From Chitinophaga vietnamensis (GTDB lineage Bacteria > Bacteroidota > Bacteroidia > Chitinophagales > Chitinophagaceae), in assembly GCF_902167635.1 (NCBI RefSeq), contig NZ_CABHMS010000001.1, positions 806,001 to 870,000 of the forward strand: a stretch of 64,000 bases of DNA, read 5' to 3'. A model generated the notes under the pieces. The model had not been told where the DNA came from, did not search any database, and saw only the letters and a list, made by a program, of their open reading frames with translations. Shown here in pieces: positions 43,949 to 54,040 of the stretch. Positions within the stretch are counted from its first letter, which is position 1; every line of letters starts with the position of its first letter. A program made the position numbers and the translations under genes.

Positions 43949-44083
43949 ATATTTAGGGATTTATTGATTTACGGATTTTGTGATTGAAGGATATCCCTCC
44001 AATCACAAAATCTGTAAATCACAAAATCCGTAAATCACAAAATCCGTAAATCACAAAATCCGTAAATCAATAAATCCCTAAAT
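43949..44083. repeat. hairpin with four tandem 16-bp units
   Basis: The right arm has four head-to-tail copies of CACAAAATCCGTAAAT (44004-44067, first copy with one change), then CAATAAATCCCTAAAT. The left arm (43952-43986) is the reverse complement of the outer end. The structure fills the space between dapA and RNase Z, and its last bases supply the RNase Z stop codon. It is not a CRISPR because no spacers separate the units. Confidence 0.85.
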
Positions 44084-44986
44084 AATATAACTCACGCCTT
44101 CTTCAGCGATATCTGTGGCGGGAAACACCGGCCGGGTCTCATCCAGGAAGGGTTGCAGCTCGGTGTATTTTGAAGAAAAATGTCCGATCAGCAGGCGGCT
44201 TACCTGTGCGGAAGCCGCCAGGGAAGCGGCTTGTATGCTGGTGCTGTGATAACGTTCCGCCGCACGCGCTTCCAGGTCCTGGAGATAGGTGGTTTCATGA
44301 TACATGAGGTCAGCGCCTTTCAGCCATGGCAGCAGGTTTATATCGTAGATGGTATCTGCGCAGTATACGTAACGCTTGCCCGCGCAAGGTGGCAGCGTCA
44401 CCCAATCATTTTTTACGATAGTGCCGTCTTTTTTCTGGTAATCCGCACCATCCTGCAACCTGGAATAGAAAGCGGCCGGGATCTCGTAGGCACGGGCCTG
44501 TTCAGGGATCAACCTTCTCTTCTTCTTCCTCATCTCAAAAGAAAATCCAAAGCAGGAAATCCGGTGCTGCACCGGAAAACAACGTACTTCCAGGTCTTTA
44601 TCTTCCAGTATCACACCTTCATAACCCGGCAGCAGCGGGATGAACGACAGCTCAAACCGTAGCACCGTGCCGGCGCAGTCCAGCTGTAACTGGATGATCG
44701 GCTCCAGCTCCGGCGGCGCATAGATGCTCAAAGGCTCTGTACGGCCCATCAGGCTGAGCGTGTTCAATAGCCCGATCAACCCGAAATAATGATCTCCATG
44801 AAGATGACTGATGAAGATGTATCTTATTCTGCTGCGCCTGATCTTGTATTTGGCGATCTGTAACTGCGTGCCTTCTCCGCAATCCACCAGCAGCAGCTGA
44901 TCATTACAGGTAACTATCTGCGCCGTCGGATGCCTGTCCAGTGTGGGAATAGCCGAATTGTTTCCTAATATCGTAACCGCAAACAT
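44078..44986 (-). CDS. rnz: ribonuclease Z
   Basis: A 302-residue metallo-beta-lactamase-fold tRNA 3'-processing endonuclease. It shows the zinc motif SHLHGDHYFG, DCGEGTQLQIAKY, HRISCFGFSFEM, a YCADTIYD block and the later HETTYL with GHFSSKY. The start is the ATG at 44986 (MFAVTILGNNSAIPT); the TTG two codons upstream is not needed. It follows the STAS gene by 20 nt on the same strand. Confidence 0.95.
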   Translation of the reverse strand: MFAVTILGNNSAIPTLDRHPTAQIVTCNDQLLLVDCGEGTQLQIAKYKIRRSRIRYIFISHLHGDHYFGLIGLLNTLSLMGRTEPLSIYAPPELEPIIQLQLDCAGTVLRFELSFIPLLPGYEGVILEDKDLEVRCFPVQHRISCFGFSFEMRKKKRRLIPEQARAYEIPAAFYSRLQDGADYQKKDGTIVKNDWVTLPPCAGKRYVYCADTIYDINLLPWLKGADLMYHETTYLQDLEARAAERYHSTSIQAASLAASAQVSRLLIGHFSSKYTELQPFLDETRPVFPATDIAEEGVSYII

Positions 44987-45006
44987 GCACAAAAATAATT
45001 TAAAAG

Positions 45007-45384
45007 CTATTCATCAAAACCGTCCAGCAGCTCTCTTTCCAGCTCTTCCATCATCACGAGGTCGATCGCTTCTGCCATCGTAGGAGCCAGATTGAGAAGC
45101 TCGTCGCCCGTCGCTTTGAGCTTTTGTGTTAATTCGCTGTTAATGCCTGTGATCGCGCAGGAGCGGTGATTGTCATACATTTGACGGTACACTGTTAAAA
45201 TGGCTTGCACGCCGGCATCGTCTGTTCGTTTCACAAGATGCAAATCCAGTATGAGGTTCCGGGCTTCCAGTTCTGGTAAGGAAGTGATTGTACTTATAAA
45301 GGGGGCTGACAAATTAGCATCCAAAGCATCTTCCTCGGGACAAAAGACCACTATTTTCTCTTTGGTATCAATTTTGAATTTCAT
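45007..45384 (-). CDS. STAS domain protein with Asp at the phospho-Ser position
   Basis: A 125-residue anti-sigma-factor-antagonist-type fold. In the conserved switch LDLHLVKRTDDAGV the position that is normally the phosphorylated Ser (DSSG) is Asp56. A C-terminal acidic tail (MMEELERELLDGFDE) follows. An Asp here would mimic phosphorylation or fix one state. The partner kinase or anti-sigma factor is not in the window. It is co-directional with RNase Z and probably co-transcribed. Confidence 0.8.
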   Translation of the reverse strand: MKFKIDTKEKIVVFCPEEDALDANLSAPFISTITSLPELEARNLILDLHLVKRTDDAGVQAILTVYRQMYDNHRSCAITGINSELTQKLKATGDELLNLAPTMAEAIDLVMMEELERELLDGFDE

Positions 45385-45683
45385 GCGTTGGACGTTGTTT
45401 TATACAATTTAACAAGAATCTATTTTAAAGAGGGAACCCGCCTATAAAATATTAACCTCGGAGAGATTGAACAAAAACCTCCTTTTCTTCGTAAATATTT
45501 TTAACACGATGTACCCGCATTCACCACAAAAATAATTGTTATACTATTAAAGTGTAAGTTGTTAAAGGGTAAAAAAGGAATAACTTCATTTCGACAAATA
45601 GCGTGATAATGTAAATCAGAATTATTCGTTATTATTGTATAAGCAAGCCCCCGTAAGGGTTTTTATAATTTAATATTCTCACA
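45385..45683 (+). other. control region between the STAS gene and clpC
   Basis: This 299-bp AT-rich divergent region contains no gene. A short CCCCC..AAGGG hairpin lies about 30 nt before the clpC start. No TAnnTTTG element or CIRCE-type operator was seen for either direction. Confidence 0.4.
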
Positions 45684-48218
45684 ATGGACCAGAATTTTTC
45701 ACCGCAAGTTAAGGAGATCATTTCGTTCAGCAGGGAGGAAGCTTTACGCTTGGGAAATGATTTCATCGGTACTGAACACCTGCTGTTAGGTATTATTCGC
45801 GAGGGCGAAGGCACGGCCGTAAAGATTCTGCAAGCTTTGAACGTAGACCTATATGAATTACGCAAAGAAGTAGAATTGGCTGTTAAAGATAAAACGGGGA
45901 AAAATATTGCTAACATCAATAGCCTCCCCCTTACCAGACAGGCTGAAAAGGTAATTCGTGTAACCGTTCTCGAGGCAAAGGCCCTCAAAAGCGCAACGGT
46001 AGAAACCGAACACCTCATGCTTTCAATTCTTAAGAATAAGGAAAACGTTTGTACACAAATCTTACAACAATTCGACGTGGACTACGATACTTTCAAAAAC
46101 GAACTGGGCTTTGTAAAATCTGCTGATCCCAAAGCAGAATTTGATGATCCGGGTGAAGAGGAATTTGAAGACGAGAGAAAAAGCTACCAGTCAAAAGCCA
46201 AGCAAACCAATACCAAATCCAAAACGCCCGTACTGGATAACTTTGGTAGGGATATCACCAAGCTGGCCGAAAGCGGCAGCCTTGACCCGATTGTAGGCCG
46301 TGAACAGGAGATCGAGCGCGTGTCGCAGATCCTGTCCCGCCGTAAAAAGAACAACCCGATCCTGATCGGTGAGCCCGGTGTGGGTAAAACCGCCATCGTG
46401 GAAGGGCTGGCACTCCGCATTGTACAGCGCAAGGTTTCCCGCGTGCTGTTCGACAAACGCGTAGTAAGCCTCGACCTCGCCGCACTGGTGGCCGGTACCA
46501 AATACCGTGGCCAGTTTGAAGAAAGGATGAAAGCCATCATGAATGAACTCGAAAAGAACCGGGACGTGATCCTGTTCATCGACGAGATCCATACCATCGT
46601 TGGCGCTGGTGGCGCTTCCGGCTCACTGGATGCTTCCAATATCTTCAAACCCGCACTGGCAAGGGGCGAACTCCAATGCATCGGCGCTTCCACCCTCGAT
46701 GAATACCGCATGTATATCGAGAAAGATGGCGCCCTCGACCGCCGCTTCCAGAAAGTAATGGTAGAACCACCCAGCGTGGATGAAACCATCCAGATCCTCA
46801 ACAACATCAAACCACGTTATGAAGAGTACCATAACGTGAGCTATACAGATGATGCTATTGAAGCGTGCGTGAAACTGAGCGACCGCTACATGACCGACCG
46901 CCTGCTGCCCGACAAGGCAATAGACGTGCTCGATGAAGTAGGCGCCCGCGTACACCTCAAGAATATCAACGTTCCGCAGAACATCCTCGACCTGGAAAAA
47001 CAGATCGAAGATATCAAGCAGGAAAAAAATAAAGTAGTGAAGAGCCAACGCTTCGAAGAAGCCGCTGCACTGCGCGATACCGAAAAGAAACTGGGCGAAG
47101 ACCTGGAACGCGCAAAAGCAATGTGGGAAGAAGAAGTGAAGCACAAACGCTACCCGATCGATGAAGAAGCCATTGCAGAAGTAGTGAGCATGATGACCGG
47201 TATCCCTGTGAAACGCATGGTACAGGCTGAAAGCGATAAACTGCGCCGCATGGGCGAAGACCTGAAAGGCGCTGTAGTAGGGCAGGACGAAGCAATCAGC
47301 AAAGTCACCAAAGCCATTCAGCGTAACCGCGTAGGGCTGAAAGATCCTAAAAAACCAATCGGTACCTTCATCTTCCTCGGTCCTACAGGGGTGGGTAAAA
47401 CAGAGCTGGCAAAGGCCCTGGCCCGCTACATGTTCGACTCCGACGATGCGCTGATCCGTATCGATATGAGTGAATACATGGAGAAATTCTCCGTAAGCCG
47501 CTTGATTGGCGCGCCTCCGGGATATGTAGGTTATGAAGAAGGCGGCCAGCTCACTGAAAAAGTGCGCCGCAAACCTTACTCCGTAATCCTGCTGGATGAA
47601 ATAGAAAAAGCGCACCCGGATATTTACAACCTCCTGTTGCAGGTACTGGATGACGGTATCCTCACCGATGGCCTGGGCCGTAAAGTGGATTTCAAGAATA
47701 CCCTCATCATCATGACCTCCAATATCGGGGCAAGACAACTGAAGGATTTCGGCGCCGGCGTAGGTTTCTCCACCAGCGCAAGAGTGACCAACGAAGAAGA
47801 GAACACCAAATCAGTGATCGAAAAAGCACTGAAACGTACCTTCTCTCCTGAGTTCCTGAACAGGATCGATGATGTGATCATCTTTAACTCTCTTACCAAA
47901 GAGCACATCTATACTATCATCGATATCACCATGCAGAGCGTGCTGAAACGCCTGAATACACTGGGCTTCAGCCTGGAACTGACCGACGAGGCGAAGAGCT
48001 TCCTCGCAGAAAAAGGCTACGACCAGCAGTTTGGCGCCCGCCCGCTGCACAGGGCCATCCAGAAATACCTGGAAGATCCTTTAGCAGAAGAGATCCTCAA
48101 TATGAACATCCATAACGGGGATATCCTGGTGGCCGACCTGGACAAAGAAAACCAGAAACTGGTATTCACTTTAAAGAATAACTCTTCCAAGAGTAAGTCT
48201 GAAAAGTCAGAAGCGTAA
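45684..48218 (+). CDS. clpC: ATP-dependent Clp protease ATP-binding subunit
   Basis: An 844-residue Hsp100 unfoldase that feeds proteins to ClpP. Parts in order: two Clp_N repeats ([37 protein letters not shown]), the first AAA+ domain with Walker [10 protein letters not shown] and Walker [10 protein letters not shown], the middle UVR-type coiled coil ([20 protein letters not shown]), the second AAA+ with GPTGVGKTE and [11 protein letters not shown], and the C-terminal D2-small domain with [15 protein letters not shown]. Length is typical of ClpC. Single gene with its own terminator. Confidence 0.97.
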   Translation: MDQNFSPQVKEIISFSREEALRLGNDFIGTEHLLLGIIREGEGTAVKILQALNVDLYELRKEVELAVKDKTGKNIANINSLPLTRQAEKVIRVTVLEAKALKSATVETEHLMLSILKNKENVCTQILQQFDVDYDTFKNELGFVKSADPKAEFDDPGEEEFEDERKSYQSKAKQTNTKSKTPVLDNFGRDITKLAESGSLDPIVGREQEIERVSQILSRRKKNNPILIGEPGVGKTAIVEGLALRIVQRKVSRVLFDKRVVSLDLAALVAGTKYRGQFEERMKAIMNELEKNRDVILFIDEIHTIVGAGGASGSLDASNIFKPALARGELQCIGASTLDEYRMYIEKDGALDRRFQKVMVEPPSVDETIQILNNIKPRYEEYHNVSYTDDAIEACVKLSDRYMTDRLLPDKAIDVLDEVGARVHLKNINVPQNILDLEKQIEDIKQEKNKVVKSQRFEEAAALRDTEKKLGEDLERAKAMWEEEVKHKRYPIDEEAIAEVVSMMTGIPVKRMVQAESDKLRRMGEDLKGAVVGQDEAISKVTKAIQRNRVGLKDPKKPIGTFIFLGPTGVGKTELAKALARYMFDSDDALIRIDMSEYMEKFSVSRLIGAPPGYVGYEEGGQLTEKVRRKPYSVILLDEIEKAHPDIYNLLLQVLDDGILTDGLGRKVDFKNTLIIMTSNIGARQLKDFGAGVGFSTSARVTNEEENTKSVIEKALKRTFSPEFLNRIDDVIIFNSLTKEHIYTIIDITMQSVLKRLNTLGFSLELTDEAKSFLAEKGYDQQFGARPLHRAIQKYLEDPLAEEILNMNIHNGDILVADLDKENQKLVFTLKNNSSKSKSEKSEA

Positions 48219-48241
48219 GTAAAACGCTGAAAATTAATAGC

Positions 48242-48272
48242 AAAGCCCGCTGGAGTGCTTCCAGCGGGCTTT
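48242..48272 (+). terminator. intrinsic terminator after clpC
   Basis: A 13-bp perfect stem AAAGCCCGCTGGA/TCCAGCGGGCTTT with a 5-nt loop, followed by TTCTTTG. Confidence 0.85.
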
Positions 48273-48655
48273 TTCTTTGTTGTCATCACATCAAAGTGTG
48301 AGCGTTTAACTGTGGCTACATCGCATTCGTGCCGGGTGTTAAATCCTGTCTTTCCAGCCATGCCCCTGTCTTCCCGCATTTTTTTCTCTCTCTTTGAAAT
48401 CGATTTCCTGATTTTTACCTCCGAACATATTTCTGAAATTAAAATGGTATAATTATGTCATTTTCCATCTATCATTAATATGTTATTTTTGCACTATATA
48501 AAATTTTAACCTCTACTATTTAATATTTACGAAATCAGGCCAATTTGATTATTCGTATATATTGTTGAAAAACATAAGATGTTATTGATTCTTGTGTCCT
48601 CTATGCCTATAATAGTCACTAAAGGCTAAAATATTAACTATTTATCCGTATATCT
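48273..48655 (+). promoter_or_regulatory. intergenic region with promoter for the surface-protein genes
   Basis: This 383-bp AT-rich region has no gene. TATTTTTG at 48484-48491 fits the -7 consensus. The leader of about 160 nt that follows has no obvious ORF or strong hairpin. Confidence 0.45.
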
Positions 48656-50404
48656 ATGACTAGATTTCTACACATCGCATTACGCGGTATGTTACTGGGA
48701 GGTATTGTCCTGATAGCAACACAGGCCAAAGCCCAGCTGAAGGTGGGTGACAACCCAACCAATATTAATAAGTCGGCCATCCTGGAACTGGAATCCAACA
48801 GCCAGGGTTTCCTCTTGCCGCGTATTTCAGATACGGCCAACATGACCAATCTGAATCCGCCGAATGGTATGATCATCTATCTGACAAAAACCGGTAACGA
48901 AGGTTTCTACATCAGAACCAACTATAACTGGCAGCAAATGGCCTCCAGGAGCTCTTCCTGGGACCTGTTGGGTAACTACATCACTGATGCTACCAAACAA
49001 TTTATCGGTAGCGTGAACAACGTACCCTTTGTGATGAGAGGCAACAACGTGGAAGGTATACGGATCGATAACGGCAACGTGACACTCAGCAACAAGGTAA
49101 CTCTTAGCAACAATGTGAACATCCCCGGACTTACTCCTGCTGCCAACACCGAGATGACTGCCCTCATCATTGACGCTACCGGTAAGGTGTTTGTAAGACC
49201 CTTGTCTACCGCAGCTTTCAACGATGCGATCGCCTCTATCAATGGTTCCAAGGTAACCTCACAAACCATCAATACTGATAATACAGACGGCGCTGCCGGC
49301 GGTTATGCATTTAATACGGTCACTGCTACGGGCACGCATACACTGAGTATTGCTACACAGGATGGTACCAAGACCATAGGTTTGCTGACGAAGAACGACT
49401 GGATCAAGTTTAATGCTGCAGCAGGGAAAGCGTTGAAATTAAATGCATTCTTAGGTACTGGCACCGCTGAAGGTCTGACACTGGGTACTGACGGTAGCGG
49501 CAATCCGACCATCGCGCTGAATGCAGCCACAGCTACCACTCCGGGTGGCGTATCCACTACTGCACAAACTTTTGCCGGCGATAAGACTTTTACCGGTAAT
49601 ATCACCGGTAACAACGGTCTCAATATCACGGCGGGCGGCGCTACCATTAATGGTGCTGCTACATTGAACAACGGCGTTACTGTAGCAGGTGGTGCTACCA
49701 TCAGCGGCGGCGCCACCATCAATGGCGACGCAAAACTGAACAATAACCTGCTGGTAACCGGTACTACCAACCTGGGTACAGTGAACGCAGGTGCAAACAC
49801 AGACCTCACGGTGCTGATGCTCGATGCCTCAAAGAATGTGATCAAAAGAACGCTTGCATCTACGGCCTTTACGCCCAAAACCTTTGCCAGCGGGCATAGC
49901 GGCACCGATATTAATGTGGTAGATGATGCGGTTGCCAACACCGTAACCGTTAACGCTCCCTATGCAGATCCTTCAGCTGCCGGTGGTTTGGTGTCCAACA
50001 AATCACAGAGTTTCGCCGGCGACAAACGCCTGGCCAATAACCTGTCTGTTAAAAGTACGGTGATGGTAGGTGATACCACCAACCTCGCCAACTCTACCTT
50101 GCAGGTAGCTGGTTCTGTTTCCATGAGCATTACCACACAAACAGCTGACTATACCCTCACAGACGCCGACTATACCGTACTGGTAAACCCGGGCGCGCCA
50201 GTGGTGAACATCACATTGCCTGCCAGTACTAAAACAGGAAGGATCGTTACCATCAAAAAGATAGGTGGCGGCCTGGTTAACAGCGTACTGATCAAACCGC
50301 AGAGTGGTACGATCGAAGGCGGCGCTAACTATCCTATCTATAACGACTGGACCTACGTGACTTTGCAGTCAGACGGTACCAACTGGTACATCATCAAGAA
50401 ATAA
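48656..50404 (+). CDS. secreted tail-fibre-like surface protein, 582 aa
   Basis: The signal peptide ends IATQAKA. The N-terminus has a pattern seen in many Bacteroidota surface proteins (VGDNPTNINKSAILELES, then QGFLLPRISD). The middle (about 130-420) is built of short repeats rich in Asn, Gly, Thr and Val, such as GGATINGAATLNNGVTVAGG, likely a beta-helix or tail-fibre shaft. The end (about 495-582) has a tail-fibre-like module (LTDADYTVLVNPGAPVVNI; GTNWYIIKK). It has no type IX sorting domain. It shares both end modules with the next protein. Confidence 0.75.
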   Translation: MTRFLHIALRGMLLGGIVLIATQAKAQLKVGDNPTNINKSAILELESNSQGFLLPRISDTANMTNLNPPNGMIIYLTKTGNEGFYIRTNYNWQQMASRSSSWDLLGNYITDATKQFIGSVNNVPFVMRGNNVEGIRIDNGNVTLSNKVTLSNNVNIPGLTPAANTEMTALIIDATGKVFVRPLSTAAFNDAIASINGSKVTSQTINTDNTDGAAGGYAFNTVTATGTHTLSIATQDGTKTIGLLTKNDWIKFNAAAGKALKLNAFLGTGTAEGLTLGTDGSGNPTIALNAATATTPGGVSTTAQTFAGDKTFTGNITGNNGLNITAGGATINGAATLNNGVTVAGGATISGGATINGDAKLNNNLLVTGTTNLGTVNAGANTDLTVLMLDASKNVIKRTLASTAFTPKTFASGHSGTDINVVDDAVANTVTVNAPYADPSAAGGLVSNKSQSFAGDKRLANNLSVKSTVMVGDTTNLANSTLQVAGSVSMSITTQTADYTLTDADYTVLVNPGAPVVNITLPASTKTGRIVTIKKIGGGLVNSVLIKPQSGTIEGGANYPIYNDWTYVTLQSDGTNWYIIKK

Positions 50405-50407
50405 TGT

Positions 50408-50462
50408 ATATAACGTGGAAGTATAAACGCTGTTGAGTAGCGTTTATGCTTCCACGTTATAT
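50408..50462. terminator. 24-bp hairpin between surface-protein genes
   Basis: Arms 50408-50431 and 50439-50462 pair over 24 bp with one mismatch around a 7-nt loop. It probably lowers or stops transcription between the first and second surface-protein genes. Confidence 0.75.
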
Positions 50463-50504
50463 GTTTCCCGGATCGCGGGATCCCTCGCCATGTAATTGTC
50501 AGGT

Positions 50505-52331
50505 ATGAAGTTTCGCTTTTTATGCAGTTCCCTGTTAGCGGGAGTTGCTTCCATGATATCTATGCAGTTGTATGCACAGCAGCTAAAGCTGGGCGCTAAC
50601 CCTTACCAGCTCTCGAAAGATGCGCTGCTGGAGCTGAACAGCAACAACCAGGGGCTGCTGATGCCCCGCGTTACCAAAGCACAGCTGTTGAGCGGTGGTA
50701 ATCTCTTCAGTTCTGTGGATGGGATGTTCGTATTTGTGGATGATGCCACAGAAAAGAGTTTGTATCTCAAGAAAAATGGCGCATGGACCAAAGTGGCTGA
50801 TTTCGGTAACATCACTGCCGGTACGGGAATCAGTATTACCAACGGTACGATCGCTAACACTGGTGTCACCTCATTCAATACACGTACAGGCGATATCATC
50901 CCCGCCACCGGCGACTATGCCGCTTTTTATGCGCCGCTGGGCCGCAAGCTTACGATCAGCGCCGGCACTGGTATCACGGCCGCTACTACGGTTACGCAAG
51001 ACCTCAGCGCCGACCGCACTTTTACGATCAATGCAGATAATACCAATGCCTTGTGGAATGCCAACCAGTTGCAAGGCAAAAGCATTGCTACCACTGTTCC
51101 CAATATCAACGACGTATTAACCTACAACGGTACCTCCTGGACGCCCAAAGCGCCTGCCAGCGCCGGAAGCGTGACTTCCGTGGGGCTGTCATTACCTAAT
51201 ATTTTTACTGTTACTAACAGCCCTGTTACCACTACCGGCACCTTAACCGGTACGCTCGCTACGCAGGCTGCCAATACTTTTTTTGCCGGGCCAACTTCCG
51301 GCGTCAATGCTGCGCCTGCGTTTCGGACCTTAGTAGCTGCAGACATCCCCAACAAAATTTCTATTGTTCCCGGTTCCGGTGTGATGGCAATGAATCCTGC
51401 CATTACGCAAAATCTATCTGCCAATCCTTCGTGGACGATCAGTGTGGATAGTTCAAAGAGCATCTGGAACGCTAATAAATTACAAAGCAGATCGGTGCTG
51501 GACAGCGTGCCTGGCGACGGCGATGTATTGAAATGGAGTGCAGCAAGAAATATGTTCCTGCCCGGCCAAACCATGGCTGGTGGCGCTTCTTATGGTAACA
51601 TGACATCAACAGACCCTGCTACCGCTGATGCGCCGGACCCGCTTTACAGGATGAAGATCTGGCGTGGCCCCTGGGGCAAAGTGAACAGCTCGGGCGCCGT
51701 GTCTTTGAATACTGGCCCTACGGGCGCTTTTGCATGGAGCATATTGGCGTTTCAATATAATCTGGGCAGTAACCAGTTTACCACACAGCTATACTTTGAT
51801 AAAAATACTTTGGCATTAAAAGAGTGGGCCGGCATCGCACAACCACTGACAGATAATCCGTCCAATCCCTGGTATAAGGTGGTGACAACGTTGGGAAGTA
51901 ATGTATTCACCAATGGAGGACTAATGTTTGCCAACCAGACCTACGACGCTACCACGGAGGTAGCGCAGGATGCCAGCAATCTTTATTGGGATAGCGGCAA
52001 CAGAAAGCTGGGTATCCGTAATAATACGCCAACAGCCACTTTGGATGTAAATGGTTCTGTTGCCTATAACATCAGAACAGTCACCGGTAGTACAACGTTG
52101 GCGGATGATGATTATACGGTGTTGGTAAGTGGTAATACTACTATCACCTTGCCCACACCGGATGCAACTAACCAGGGGCGTGTGTATATCATTAAAAGAA
52201 TAGGAACAAATACTGTCACTATCAGCGGTACCCTGTTTGATACGGCAAACGCCACCAGTTTAACAATTGGTACTGTAGGCGCTAAGTATGTGTTGCAATC
52301 TAACGGTAGCAGGTGGTATACCATAAACTGA
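50505..52331 (+). CDS. secreted tail-fibre-like surface protein, 608 aa
   Basis: The start is the ATG at 50505 (MKFRFLCSSLLAGVASMISM), which gives the signal peptide; a TTG three codons upstream is less likely. The N-terminal block LKLGANPYQLSKDALLELNS, with QGLLMPRVT, and the end block LADDDYTVLVSGNTTITLP correspond to those in the preceding protein. The middle carries Gly/Thr-rich repeats (ISAGTGITAATTVTQDLSAD; VVTTTGTLTG-type). An extra domain at 350-520 contains YGNMTSTDPATADAPDPLYR and WRGPWGK. A role as fibrous surface protein or adhesin is likely; the receptor is unknown. Confidence 0.75.
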   Translation: MKFRFLCSSLLAGVASMISMQLYAQQLKLGANPYQLSKDALLELNSNNQGLLMPRVTKAQLLSGGNLFSSVDGMFVFVDDATEKSLYLKKNGAWTKVADFGNITAGTGISITNGTIANTGVTSFNTRTGDIIPATGDYAAFYAPLGRKLTISAGTGITAATTVTQDLSADRTFTINADNTNALWNANQLQGKSIATTVPNINDVLTYNGTSWTPKAPASAGSVTSVGLSLPNIFTVTNSPVTTTGTLTGTLATQAANTFFAGPTSGVNAAPAFRTLVAADIPNKISIVPGSGVMAMNPAITQNLSANPSWTISVDSSKSIWNANKLQSRSVLDSVPGDGDVLKWSAARNMFLPGQTMAGGASYGNMTSTDPATADAPDPLYRMKIWRGPWGKVNSSGAVSLNTGPTGAFAWSILAFQYNLGSNQFTTQLYFDKNTLALKEWAGIAQPLTDNPSNPWYKVVTTLGSNVFTNGGLMFANQTYDATTEVAQDASNLYWDSGNRKLGIRNNTPTATLDVNGSVAYNIRTVTGSTTLADDDYTVLVSGNTTITLPTPDATNQGRVYIIKRIGTNTVTISGTLFDTANATSLTIGTVGAKYVLQSNGSRWYTIN

Positions 52332-52341
52332 TAATTTTTTA

Positions 52342-53931
52342 ATGAGATCATCTATTGCCATATTGATTTTTTTGCTGACAGGCTGGTATTCCGCCTTTGC
52401 ACAGAAGGGAGTGTACATTCCCGCTGGTGGCTCAGTGTGGGTATCTTCCAATACTTATATCGGTATCTTCAGCAATGTAACCAATGATGGCAAGCTGGGC
52501 TCCTACCCGGGCGCGATCCTTTATTTCCTCAGTAAACAGTGGACTAACGGCAACGGCTCTACGTTGCCGGATGAAAGTGCGGATGGTATCTCCGGTACCG
52601 GCGGTAAATTCCTGTTCAGTCCACTTAATCCGCTCTATGGCAATATTGGCCAGCAGCGGGTATTTGGCGGATATAGCATCGTTGCCAAGCAGGGCCCCAG
52701 TTTCCCGAACCTGGAGATCAGCAATGCCGCAGGGCTGTTGCTGGATGACCTCAGCGATCTGAAAATCAGGAATAACCTGCATTTCAGCAATGGGCACATC
52801 TATCTCAATGGCTGGAACTTACAGGTAGGTGAGCGGACACCCGGCACCATTACGGGTTTCAACGATAGCCGCTTCGTGGTGAATGGCAAAGGCTTTGCCG
52901 GCGGCGCCCTCTACCGGGCGGGTATCAACTATGCCGCTAACAAAGTAATCTTCCCTGTAGGTACAGATGACAATAGTTATGCACCTGCCGCCATTCTGCT
53001 GAATGGCGCTACAGATAATTTCGGCGTGCGCGCGTTTGACAGCGTGTATACGCTGGCTACCGGCGGCCCCGCCTATACCGACAGCGTTGTGAACAGGACC
53101 TGGAACATCCGCCGCGCGGACAATACCGGCGGCCAGGTGAGCGTGATCCTGCAACATGAAGACAAAGATGAACTGCCTGCCTACGCGGCTTCGCGCGATA
53201 GCAGCTACATCACACGCTTTACCGGCGGCATATGGGATAACATCTCCTATGTTATAAACAGGCCGCTGGCGGGCACTTTAACCACATCGCCCTTGTCGCA
53301 GCCTGCTACGATGCACCTGCGAGATTTCCCCGACCTGGGCGCCAACGAATATTTCACAAAAATGTCCATGGCCTCAAAAGCACTGCCAGCAATATTCCTG
53401 AGCTTTGAAGCCTATCGCATAGCGCCGGAGAAGGTGCAGCTCGACTGGACCACCAGCCGCGAAGTGAACAACCTCCAATTTGAAGTGGAACGCCGCTACG
53501 AAAGAGAAGAGACCTTCACCAAAATAGCGACCGTGCCCACCAAAGCCATCAATGGCAATAGCAGCAGCCCGCTCGGCTATACCTACCAGGACTTCAACGA
53601 TTATGACGACTGGACCTATTACCGTATCAAAGCAGTAGGCCGCAACGGCAAGATCGTGTACTCTGAAGTAAGGGCGGTGCCGCCATTCGTGCAGATCGAT
53701 GTATTCCCGAACCCGAACAATGGTAAGTTCAAGGTGAGGATCCGCGGTATCCGTGGGGCATTGCTTCTGCAACTCCGTGATACCTGGAGCCAGGTAATGC
53801 GCCAATACCCTGTTGAGCGTGATGGCGATGTGGACATCTCCAACCTGCCTGCCGGCGCCTATTTCCTGGTGCTGTATCACAAAGACATGATGACGGTGGC
53901 TTACACCTGCAAGGTCATTGTAGTGCAATAA
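52342..53931 (+). CDS. surface protein with type IX secretion sorting domain
   Basis: A 529-residue protein with a signal peptide ending YSAFA, a beta-rich N-terminal part of 330 residues, a fibronectin-III-like segment (LQFEVERRYEREETFTKIAT, then YRIKAVGRNGKIVYSEVR) and a C-terminal type A sorting domain (DVFPNPNNGKFKVRI; ISNLPAGAYFLVLY; KVIV). The signal sends it through the type IX system to the cell surface. It follows the second fibre-like protein by 10 nt, so the three probably form one surface structure or anchor. Confidence 0.85.
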   Translation: MRSSIAILIFLLTGWYSAFAQKGVYIPAGGSVWVSSNTYIGIFSNVTNDGKLGSYPGAILYFLSKQWTNGNGSTLPDESADGISGTGGKFLFSPLNPLYGNIGQQRVFGGYSIVAKQGPSFPNLEISNAAGLLLDDLSDLKIRNNLHFSNGHIYLNGWNLQVGERTPGTITGFNDSRFVVNGKGFAGGALYRAGINYAANKVIFPVGTDDNSYAPAAILLNGATDNFGVRAFDSVYTLATGGPAYTDSVVNRTWNIRRADNTGGQVSVILQHEDKDELPAYAASRDSSYITRFTGGIWDNISYVINRPLAGTLTTSPLSQPATMHLRDFPDLGANEYFTKMSMASKALPAIFLSFEAYRIAPEKVQLDWTTSREVNNLQFEVERRYEREETFTKIATVPTKAINGNSSSPLGYTYQDFNDYDDWTYYRIKAVGRNGKIVYSEVRAVPPFVQIDVFPNPNNGKFKVRIRGIRGALLLQLRDTWSQVMRQYPVERDGDVDISNLPAGAYFLVLYHKDMMTVAYTCKVIVVQ

Positions 53932-54040
53932 GGTCTTTGACCCTGATGCGCTGCAGGCTCCCGATTTGCTTTTTTCAAAGAATTGCGTCAATTTTGTATC
54001 GTCCTTCCTGTAGGCAGTATCAATATTTAAAACGACGACT

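Noticed and set aside
44004-44083. Possible CRISPR array
   Set aside because: The 16-bp units are directly adjacent with no spacers and form one arm of a hairpin; no cas genes are nearby.
46623-47738. Long minus-strand ORF opposite clpC
   Set aside because: A shadow of a strongly conserved AAA+ coding region; Phe/His-rich composition typical of the antisense frame.
49303-49941. 212-residue minus-strand ORF under the surface-fibre gene
   Set aside because: It is a shadow of the Gly/Ala/Thr repeat region on the other strand; its Val/Pro/Ala composition follows from the repeats.
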